A DNA stretch of 64,000 bases. Origin: Allobosea sp. Root381. GTDB lineage: Bacteria; Pseudomonadota; Alphaproteobacteria; Rhizobiales; Beijerinckiaceae. Within the stretch, counting starts at the first letter, position 1. Every line of letters starts with the position of its first letter. A program made the position numbers and the translations under genes. Under the pieces are notes generated by a model that did no database searches, was not told the origin of the DNA, and saw only the letters and a program-made list of their open reading frames with translations. Shown here piece by piece: positions 42,645 through 49,500 of this stretch. The stretch is taken from positions 1-64,000 of the forward strand of contig NZ_LMJT01000010.1 of assembly GCF_001429395.1 (NCBI RefSeq), in the 5' to 3' direction.

Positions 42645-43919
42645 ATGACCGCCGAACGCTTCGAAGCGACCTACCTGATCGAAACCCCGCTTGATCCGGC
42701 CAAGGTCGCCGAGATCATGGCCGGGGAACAGTCGAGCGGCACCTTCACCCGCGTCGCCGGCGAAACCGACGAACTGCGGTCGCGCACCCGTGCCGTGGTG
42801 ACGGCCGTCGAGGAGCTTGAACCGGCGCAAGCGCCGAGCCTGCCCAATGCCTGGCTCGCCCGCCGGGGAACCGCCGGGCCGTGGCGCCGGGCGCGCGTCG
42901 CGATCTCCTTCCCCGTGGACAATGTCGGCGCGAATCTGGCGACGCTGGCTTCGATCGTCGCCGGCAATCTCTACGACCTCGGCGAGGTCACGGGTCTGCG
43001 GCTCGACACGATCTCCATTCCCGCTTCCTTCCGTCGCCGCTTCCAGATGCCGCGCCAGGGCATCAGTGGGACGCGCACGCTCACCGGCGTGATGGAAGGG
43101 CCGATGGTGGGCTCGATCATCAAGCCCAATGTCGGTCTGAGCCCGCAGGAGACCGCGGCCCTCGTCGGCAAGCTCTGCGAGGCCGGCCTCGATTTCATCA
43201 AGGACGACGAAATCTCCGCCGATCCGGTCCATGCCCCGCTGTCGAAGCGCGTGCCGGCGGTGATGGAGGTGGTGCGACGCCATCAGGACCGTACCGGCAA
43301 GGCCGTGATGGTGGCCTTCAACATCACCGACGAGACCGACGCGATGAAGTGCCATGCCGATCTGGTGGCTCGCGAGGGCGGCACCTGCGTCATGGCCAGC
43401 CTGAACTGGTGCGGCTTCTCCGCGGTCGAGACGCTGCGCCGGTCCACCGATCTCGCCTTGCACGGCCATCGCAATGGCTACGGCGCCTTGTCGCGTCATC
43501 CGCTGCTCGGGATTTCCTTCCAGGCCTACCAGACGCTCTGGCGGCTTGCCGGTGTCGACCACATGCATGTCCACGGGTTGCAAGGGAAATTCGCTCAGGA
43601 GGACGAAGAGGTCGTCTCCTCCGCCCGCGACTGCGTCACGCCGCTCGGCGTAGGCCTCGACGACCGCGTCCTGCCGGCCTTCTCTTCCGGGCAATGGGCC
43701 GGCACGGCACAGCCGACCTGGGACGCCATCGGCCATGCCGACCTGCTCTTCATGGCCGGCGGCGGCATCCTTGCCCATCCGGGCGGCCCGGCGGCCGGCG
43801 TCGCCAGCATCCGCCAGGCCTGGGAAGCGGTCGCCGCCGGTCAATCGCTCGCGGAGGCGGCCACGACGCATCCGGAGCTGCGGCAGGCGCTCGATTTCTT
43901 CGGCAAGCTCGCGAAGTGA
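42645..43919 (+). CDS. RuBisCO-like protein (form IV type)
   Basis: 424-aa member of the RuBisCO large-chain superfamily. The carbamylatable lysine and metal ligands are intact in GLDFIKDDEISADP (Lys186, Asp188, Glu189). Lys160 sits in SIIKPNVGLSP, but the usual next lysine of true RuBisCO (KPK) is Asn here, and the loop-6 region reads HVHGLQGKFAQEDEE. It is therefore a RuBisCO-like protein, not a CO2-fixing enzyme. Such proteins beside a DUF1537 kinase are known from D-apionate breakdown, where they decarboxylate or transcarboxylate 3-oxo-isoapionate-4-phosphate; the same pairing is here (kinase starts 8 bases downstream). The actual substrate is inferred. Confidence 0.92.
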   Translation: MTAERFEATYLIETPLDPAKVAEIMAGEQSSGTFTRVAGETDELRSRTRAVVTAVEELEPAQAPSLPNAWLARRGTAGPWRRARVAISFPVDNVGANLATLASIVAGNLYDLGEVTGLRLDTISIPASFRRRFQMPRQGISGTRTLTGVMEGPMVGSIIKPNVGLSPQETAALVGKLCEAGLDFIKDDEISADPVHAPLSKRVPAVMEVVRRHQDRTGKAVMVAFNITDETDAMKCHADLVAREGGTCVMASLNWCGFSAVETLRRSTDLALHGHRNGYGALSRHPLLGISFQAYQTLWRLAGVDHMHVHGLQGKFAQEDEEVVSSARDCVTPLGVGLDDRVLPAFSSGQWAGTAQPTWDAIGHADLLFMAGGGILAHPGGPAAGVASIRQAWEAVAAGQSLAEAATTHPELRQALDFFGKLAK

Positions 43920-43927
43920 CTTCGGCC

Positions 43928-45217
43928 ATGACAGCGGCCCGTCCGTCCTATGGTTGGTATGGCGACGACTTCACCGGCGCGACCGATACGCTGGCCTCGC
44001 TGGCGGAGCGCGACATCCGGGCGCTGCTCTTCCTGCGCATCCCGACAGCGGAGCAGCTGAGCGCCGCAGGCCCACTCGACGCGATCGGCATCGCGGGCGC
44101 GACGCGGTCCATGGCGCCGGAGGCCATGGCGACGGAACTGTCCGCTGCCGGCGGGTTCTTCGCCCAAACCGGCGTGCGCCTCCTCCACTACAAATGCTGC
44201 TCGACCTTCGACAGCGCCCCGCGTGTCGGCAGCCTCGGCGCGGCTGCGCAGTCGCTGCGGCCGCATTTCGCCAACCCCTTCCTGCCGATCGTCGGCGGGC
44301 AACCCAATCTCGGGCGCTACTGCCTGTTCGGCAATCTCTTCGCCGCCGCCGGCAGCGGCGGGCCGGTCCACCGGATCGACCGCCACCCGACCATGAGCGC
44401 CCATCCGGTCACCCCGATGGCCGAGGCCGATCTGCGTCGGCATCTGGCGGTGCAGGGTTTTGAGCACATCGAGCTCGTCGATTACCGCGGTTATGAGGGC
44501 ACGGACCCGCAGGAGGCTCTCGCCGCGCGCCTCGGCTCCGATCCGGGCGCAGTCCTTTTCGATGTCTCCCGGATCGAGGACCTCGCCATCATCGGCAAGC
44601 TGATGCGGCGGCAGATGGACAAGGCACCGATGCTCGCCATCGGCCCGAGCAGCGTGGCGCAGGCTCTGGCGACAGCCTGGCCGGGCACCCGGCACGGCAC
44701 CGCCATGCCGGAAGCGACGGCCCGGCGGTCCGGCCCGGTCCTCGCGCTCGTCGGCAGCCTTTCGCCGGTGACGCGGGCGCAGGTCGAGGCGTCATCGAGC
44801 TATGAGTGCATCGGCATCGACACGGCGAGCCTGCTTTCCGAGCCGGCCTATAGGCTGGCGCTCCAACAGGACGCCCTTGCAGGCCTCGCAGCAGGCAGCA
44901 ACGTCATGCTCGTCACGGATCGGCCCTCACAGGCACCCGGCAATGCCGAAAGCGTCGCGCTGGCGACAGGCCGCCTTCTGCGGGACATCATGGGCGCGGC
45001 GGCCATCCGCCGCCTGATCGTCGCCGGCGGCGACACCTCGAGCCTCGCGGTCAAGTCGCTCGACATCTGGGGGCTGTCCTACCGCGCCGCGCTCGTCCCG
45101 GGCGCACCGCTCTGCCGCGCGCATAGCGAAGACCCGAACCTCGATGGGCTCGAGCTTGTGCTGAAGGGCGGGCAGATGGGCCCGGTCGGGTTCTTCGACG
45201 CGGTCGCTGCCTTGTAG
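43928..45217 (+). CDS. four-carbon acid sugar kinase family protein (DUF1537)
   Basis: 429-aa kinase of the OtnK/DtnK/OiaK family that phosphorylates acid sugars. N-terminal signature YGWYGDDFTGATDTLASLAE (DDFTGA, residues about 11-16), DFS-type ligand region YKCCSTFDSAPRVGS, and the C-terminal nucleotide-binding part VLALVGSLSPVTRAQVE, IVAGGDTSSLAVKSL and LKGGQMGPVGFF. The ATG at 43928 follows the RuBisCO-like stop by 8 bases. The phosphorylated product is probably the substrate of the RuBisCO-like protein. An OiaK-like role is the closest precedent. Confidence 0.92.
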   Translation: MTAARPSYGWYGDDFTGATDTLASLAERDIRALLFLRIPTAEQLSAAGPLDAIGIAGATRSMAPEAMATELSAAGGFFAQTGVRLLHYKCCSTFDSAPRVGSLGAAAQSLRPHFANPFLPIVGGQPNLGRYCLFGNLFAAAGSGGPVHRIDRHPTMSAHPVTPMAEADLRRHLAVQGFEHIELVDYRGYEGTDPQEALAARLGSDPGAVLFDVSRIEDLAIIGKLMRRQMDKAPMLAIGPSSVAQALATAWPGTRHGTAMPEATARRSGPVLALVGSLSPVTRAQVEASSSYECIGIDTASLLSEPAYRLALQQDALAGLAAGSNVMLVTDRPSQAPGNAESVALATGRLLRDIMGAAAIRRLIVAGGDTSSLAVKSLDIWGLSYRAALVPGAPLCRAHSEDPNLDGLELVLKGGQMGPVGFFDAVAAL

Positions 45218-45260
45218 CGCGTACGGCGCGGAGGAGCGCTGCGCGCGGTCCTCGTTTGAC

Positions 45261-46181
45261 TCAATTCTGCGGCAGGGTACCGCGCAGGCCGCGCGAGTCG
45301 GGCATCAGCGCGGCAAGACGGGCGCCGCCCTGCGGCGGTGCGACGAAGGCGCGGAGCGGCTTCTTCGGCAGGTCGAGATCGAGCGGCCGGCTGGGCGGCA
45401 GCGGCGCATTGCTGACGAGATGCACGACCGAAGCTGCAGCCGGGCTGACAGTCGGCTTCGGAGCCGCTGGCGCGAAGGCGAGCGGCGCGGCGGCGAAGGA
45501 GGTCTGCACGGTGGAGGCGGCGGTGGCGAGAGGAGCTGGTGCAGGTGCGGAGACCGAAGCCAGCTGATAGCTAGGCTCCTCGATGCGACGCCGCTCGGGA
45601 CGTTCGCCCTTCACATAGAAAGCGTTGCCGCCCGCCACCGTCACGTAATGCATGTTCTTGTAGGAGAACCGCAGCCCGGCCATGTGGAAGTGCTTGGCAT
45701 TGGCGACGGCCTCGTGGCGCTTGCCGTCGAGGACGTTGTCCGCGATCGCCTCGATCTTCGGCAGGTCGCGCTGCGCCATCTGGCGAGTCAGCACACCGGG
45801 GGCGAATTGGCGCGGTGCGCCGACGACGCCGCAGATCGTCTCGGGATAGCGGGGTGATTCCACCCGGTTCATCACCACCGTGCCGACGCCGAGCAGGCCC
45901 GATTCGCTCGAGCGGTTCGATTCGAAATACATCGCGCGGACAAGGCATTCCCTCTCGCGCGGATCGGCCTTCGCCAGGGCGACGGCGCGCTTGCGAGCCT
46001 CGTGGGGCTGCTTTGCCGCGGGCGCGGCGGCCGAGGCAGTCGAGGCGGTCTCGACGGGCGACATGCTGCAGGCGCCGAGAGCCGGCGCAGCGAGTGCGAT
46101 CAGAAGCGGGATCGCCTTGCGGCCGTAGCGGCTCTTATCGATGGAACGGACAGTTTTTGCAGCGATCACGGCCCGCTTCAT
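45261..46181 (-). CDS. cell wall hydrolase SleB family lipoprotein
   Basis: 306 aa. The signal region IPLLIALAAPALGAC ends in a lipobox cysteine. The Hydrolase_2 (SleB) domain spans about residues 75-195: RECLVRAMYFESNRSSESGLLGVGTVVMNRV (in parts; Glu in AMYFES is the likely catalytic residue), YPETICGVVGAPRQFAPG and AVANAKHFHM...YVTVAGGNAFY. After that comes a 110-residue low-complexity Ala/Pro tail. It likely cuts peptidoglycan in the periplasm. Monocistronic; convergent with the DUF1537 kinase. Confidence 0.9.
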   Translation of the reverse strand: MKRAVIAAKTVRSIDKSRYGRKAIPLLIALAAPALGACSMSPVETASTASAAAPAAKQPHEARKRAVALAKADPRERECLVRAMYFESNRSSESGLLGVGTVVMNRVESPRYPETICGVVGAPRQFAPGVLTRQMAQRDLPKIEAIADNVLDGKRHEAVANAKHFHMAGLRFSYKNMHYVTVAGGNAFYVKGERPERRRIEEPSYQLASVSAPAPAPLATAASTVQTSFAAAPLAFAPAAPKPTVSPAAASVVHLVSNAPLPPSRPLDLDLPKKPLRAFVAPPQGGARLAALMPDSRGLRGTLPQN

Positions 46182-46399
46182 GCGGCAATCTCCTGATTAC
46201 GGGATCTGGGCTGCCGCAGACGGCGGACCGTAGTCACCGGAAAGGAATCCTGAATGTCTTACCAGAAAGTTAATTTCGGATGAAAGAGGCAAAGATGCGT
46301 GATCTCGGGTCGGCCATCGCTCGCGAGGCTGGAGGCCTGTTCCTGCTCATGCACGCATCTCGCGGTTGCCCCCGGGCAGGCCGGCTCCCGGACATGATC

Positions 46400-46768
46400 C
46401 TACGAAGTCGGCGGTCGGCGCAGGACGGAGCGCGGAGGAACGTCCCCATGTCCCTCCGTCCGGTCCCGGTAGAGGGCGGCGCGCGCAAGCAGCATCAGCG
46501 TGACCGGCGTCGTGACGCTGATGAAGACGCCGATGAGGATCTCCTGCACCACGGGGCGCGATTCGAGGACCGTGAAACAGATGATCGAGGCGAGCAGGAT
46601 CGAACCTGTCCCCCAGCTCGTGCCGAGCGTCGGCGCATGCACCCGCTCGAAGAAACTGCGGAAGCGCAGCGTACCGATCGCCCCGAGCAGCGTCAGCCCC
46701 GCGCCAATGAGGACCAGAGCGGACGTCAGCAAGGCCGCCCAGGCGGGCAGGTTCTCGGCATGGCTCAT
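46400..46768 (-). CDS. mnhG: Mrp-type Na+/H+ antiporter subunit G
   Basis: 122 aa, three membrane helices: LLTSALVLIGAGLTLLGAIG, then ERVHAPTLGTSWGTGSILLASII with the family HAPT motif, and IGVFISVTTPVTLMLLARAAL. Starts with ATG at 46768 overlapping the subunit F stop by 4 bases. Last gene of the Mrp operon. A polar tail (DRTEGHGDVPPRSVLRR) follows the last helix. Confidence 0.92.
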   Translation of the reverse strand: MSHAENLPAWAALLTSALVLIGAGLTLLGAIGTLRFRSFFERVHAPTLGTSWGTGSILLASIICFTVLESRPVVQEILIGVFISVTTPVTLMLLARAALYRDRTEGHGDVPPRSVLRRPPTS

Positions 46769-47046
46769 TCGATCACCTCGCCGCGCATGAGGAACTTGGC
46801 GAGCGCGATGCTCGAGGCGAAGCCGAGCACGCTGATGATCAAGGCGGCCTCGAAATACAGGGAATTGCCGGAGCGGATGCCGATCGTCAGGATCAGCAGC
46901 ATGGCGCTGACATACATGGCGTCCAGGCAGAGCACGCGGTCCTGCGCACGCGGCCCGCGGATCAGCCTGTAGGCGCTGCACCCCATCGCGCCGACCAGCA
47001 TCGTCTGGGCGGCGGTCACCGACCACAACAGGATCGCCGCGGTCAT
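46765..47046 (-). CDS. mnhF: Mrp-type Na+/H+ antiporter subunit F
   Basis: 93 aa, three helices, with the family motif RLIRGPRAQDRVLCLDAM (RGP...DR...D) between the first two. Overlaps subunits E (upstream) and G (downstream) by 4 bases each. Small size and position in the A-B-C-D-E-F-G order identify it. Confidence 0.93.
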   Translation of the reverse strand: MTAAILLWSVTAAQTMLVGAMGCSAYRLIRGPRAQDRVLCLDAMYVSAMLLILTIGIRSGNSLYFEAALIISVLGFASSIALAKFLMRGEVIE

Positions 47047-47528
47047 TCGAAAATCTCCATGAGCGGCGCCTCATAGTGGTTCTTGATCAGGGAGACCCAC
47101 TCGGCCTCGTCGACGAGGTCGAGCACATGCAGCAGCAGGACACCGGAATCCGGAGCGTATTCGACCCAAGCCGTGCCAGGCGTGCTGGTGACGATGCAGG
47201 ACAATATGGCGAGGCCGGTCCGGTCGCGGAGCTCGATGGGTATGATGACGAAACCGGAGACACGGTCGGGGCGGTTTCTCCGGATGACGAGGCTGGCAAC
47301 GGCGAAGTTCGATCTCAGGATGTCCAGCATCACCATTCCCAGCAGCTTGGGAATGGGCTGCCATCGCCGGATCCGTGGCTTCGCCGGCTGGAGCGCCGCC
47401 ATGGCACGGGACGCTCCCATCGCGACGACGGTCCCGAGGAGGAACTGCCCGACCGAGAACGAGGTCAGCAGCAGCCACATCAGAAGCAGCGCGGCGGTCA
47501 GGAGCGGATAGGGCAGCACGCGGCTCAT
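47043..47528 (-). CDS. mnhE: Mrp-type Na+/H+ antiporter subunit E
   Basis: 161 aa. Two N-terminal helices (LPYPLLTAALLLMWLLLTSF) are followed by a cytoplasmic domain with LGMVMLDILRSNFAVASLVI and ILSCIVTSTPGTAWVEYAPDSGVLLLHVLD (in parts), the classic MnhE block. Start at ATG 47528, which overlaps the subunit D stop by 4 bases; the frame upstream of it is a shadow of subunit D. Confidence 0.93.
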   Translation of the reverse strand: MSRVLPYPLLTAALLLMWLLLTSFSVGQFLLGTVVAMGASRAMAALQPAKPRIRRWQPIPKLLGMVMLDILRSNFAVASLVIRRNRPDRVSGFVIIPIELRDRTGLAILSCIVTSTPGTAWVEYAPDSGVLLLHVLDLVDEAEWVSLIKNHYEAPLMEIFE

Positions 47529-49159
47529 CGGGATGCGCCCTGCGGTTGGCCCGTGCCCATGACGCCCTGGATATAGGTCGAGGGGGCGTGCAGGGCATCG
47601 GCCGCGGCATTGGTGTAGCTGAGCATCGCGCCGCCCTGCACCGCAAGGTACATGCACAACGCCAGCAGTGCGAGGATCGGCGCGACCTCGACCACGAGCA
47701 CGCGCGGAATGATCACCTCCAGCGGCGCCCAGAAGGTTCGGATACCGGTACGCATCATCGCGATCAGCGCGGCCAGGCCGGACAGGATGACCAGCGCGAC
47801 CAGCAGCCAGATATGCCCCGGAATCGCGGCCTGCGCCCCGAGCCCCCCCGGATTCAGCATTCCCGTCAGCATGGAGAACTTGGCGATGAAGCCGGACAGC
47901 GGCGGAAGGCCCGCGAGCAGGATCGCGACGCAGCCGAACGAGATACCGAGCACGGCGAGCGCTCCCGGCATAGCGACGCCGACCTCCTCGTCCTCATGCT
48001 CCTCGCTCTCGTCGGCCTCGCCGCCATAGGCCTCCAGGGTGACGGCCAGCACGTCCGCCGCAGGTTCGCGGGCGCGCTCGACCAGCTCGATCAGCATGAA
48101 GAAGGCCGCGACGCTGAGGGTCGAGCTGACGAGGTAGAACAGGGCTCCGGACACGACCGCGCTGTTGCCGATGCCGACGGCCGCGAGCAAGGTCCCCGAA
48201 GAGATCAGCACGCTGTAGCCGGCGAGCCTGCCCATCGCCTGGGAGGCGAGCACCCCGAATGTCGCAAAGGCGATCGTGGCCATGCCGCCCCACAGCAAGA
48301 CCGTGCCGCCGAAGCCGCCGGCATCCACCGTCGCGGGGCCGAACAGCAGGAGGGACAGGCGCAGCAGCACATAGGTCCCGACCTTGGTCAGCACGACGAA
48401 GATCGCGGCGACTGGGGCGGCCGCTGCCATATAGGCGGATGGGAGCCAGAAGCAGAGCGGCCACATCCCGGCCTTGACCAGGAAGGCGGTGCCGAGGATC
48501 GCGATGCCTGCGCGCAGCAGCGTCTGGTCCTCGGCGGGCACGGCCGGCAGGCGAACGGCCAGATCGGCCATGTTCAGCGTTCCGGCGGTGCCGTAGATCA
48601 GGCTGACGCCGATGAGGAAAAGCAGAGATGCGGCCAGGTTGATCGCAATATAATGCAGCCCGGCGCGAACCCGGAATGCGCCGGAACCGTGCAGCAGCAG
48701 GCCGTAGGACGCCGCCAGCGTGACCTCGAAGAACACGAAGAGGTTGAACAGGTCGCCCGTCAGGAAGGCGCCGCCCAGCCCCATCAGCATGAACTGCAGG
48801 AGCGTATGGAAATGCGGCCCGGCCGCGTGCCAGCGCGCCGTCGAGTAGACGAGCGAGGCCAGCGCCAGCACGGCCGTGAGCGCGAGCATCAGCGCCGACA
48901 GCCGGTCGAGCACGAGCACGATGGCGAATGGCGCGGGCCAGTCGGCAACGGCATAGGCGGTGGAAAGGGCCGGGCCGGCGTCCGGAGCCGCGTCCGCCAT
49001 GCGCAGCAGAGCGACGGCCGTCAGCAGGAGCAGCACGGTCGAGGCCACGCTGAGCAGCGCCTTCAGCGTATGGCGCAGTTCGTCGATCAGCAGCAGAGCC
49101 GCCCCCGTGATCATCGGGAGCAGGATCGGGACGATGAGAAGGTGCTTCGTCCACTCCAT
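47525..49159 (-). CDS. mnhD: Mrp-type Na+/H+ antiporter subunit D
   Basis: 544-aa proton-translocating-type membrane protein related to NuoM/NuoN, with about 14 helices. Key blocks: LLLHGSGAFRVRAGLHYIAINL, AFLVKAGMWPLCFWLPSAYMAAAAPVAAIF (the K-x-x-x-P-x-H/x-WLP antiporter helix, in parts), and LLAGLPPLSGFIAKFSML (GxPPxSGFxxK). An acidic insert (GGEADESEEHEDEEVG) in a loop near residue 380 is unusual for the family. Overlaps subunit C by one base and subunit E by 4. Confidence 0.94.
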   Translation of the reverse strand: MEWTKHLLIVPILLPMITGAALLLIDELRHTLKALLSVASTVLLLLTAVALLRMADAAPDAGPALSTAYAVADWPAPFAIVLVLDRLSALMLALTAVLALASLVYSTARWHAAGPHFHTLLQFMLMGLGGAFLTGDLFNLFVFFEVTLAASYGLLLHGSGAFRVRAGLHYIAINLAASLLFLIGVSLIYGTAGTLNMADLAVRLPAVPAEDQTLLRAGIAILGTAFLVKAGMWPLCFWLPSAYMAAAAPVAAIFVVLTKVGTYVLLRLSLLLFGPATVDAGGFGGTVLLWGGMATIAFATFGVLASQAMGRLAGYSVLISSGTLLAAVGIGNSAVVSGALFYLVSSTLSVAAFFMLIELVERAREPAADVLAVTLEAYGGEADESEEHEDEEVGVAMPGALAVLGISFGCVAILLAGLPPLSGFIAKFSMLTGMLNPGGLGAQAAIPGHIWLLVALVILSGLAALIAMMRTGIRTFWAPLEVIIPRVLVVEVAPILALLALCMYLAVQGGAMLSYTNAAADALHAPSTYIQGVMGTGQPQGASR

Positions 49160-49500
49160 CAGCTCGACTCGCGCCCATCGACATGGTCGTTGCGCGTCAG
49201 CCCGCGGGCGACGAGCAGCACGACCAAGAGAAGGGCGGTCGTGGCGAAGCCGATGACGATCGCAGTGAGCACGAGCGCCTGCGGAAGCGGGTCGGCATAA
49301 TCCGCAGGGTTAGCTGCGCTGGCGCCGTCGAGCACCGGGGCCGCGCCGACGCGCAGCCGGCCCATGCTGAAGATGAAGAGGTTCACTGCATAGGAGAGCA
49401 GCGAGAGGCCGATGACCAGCTGATAGGTGCGCGGGCGCAGCACGAGCCAGACGCCCGATCCGGTCAGAACTCCGATGGCGATCGCAAGCGTCAGTTCCAT
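49159..49500 (-). CDS. mnhC: Mrp-type Na+/H+ antiporter subunit C
   Basis: 113 aa, three helices, NuoK-like: GVLTGSGVWLVLRPRTYQLVIGLSLLSYAVNLFIF (in parts), then ADPLPQALVLTAIVIGFATTALLLVV. The DPLPQALVLTAIVI block with its conserved Pro-Gln-Ala is diagnostic. Start ATG 49500, overlapping the AB subunit stop by 10 bases. Confidence 0.94.
   Translation of the reverse strand: MELTLAIAIGVLTGSGVWLVLRPRTYQLVIGLSLLSYAVNLFIFSMGRLRVGAAPVLDGASAANPADYADPLPQALVLTAIVIGFATTALLLVVLLVARGLTRNDHVDGRESS

Noticed and set aside
46270-46488. 72-aa minus-strand frame downstream of mnhG
   Set aside because: It overlaps the mnhG coding end and has no domain or ribosome site.
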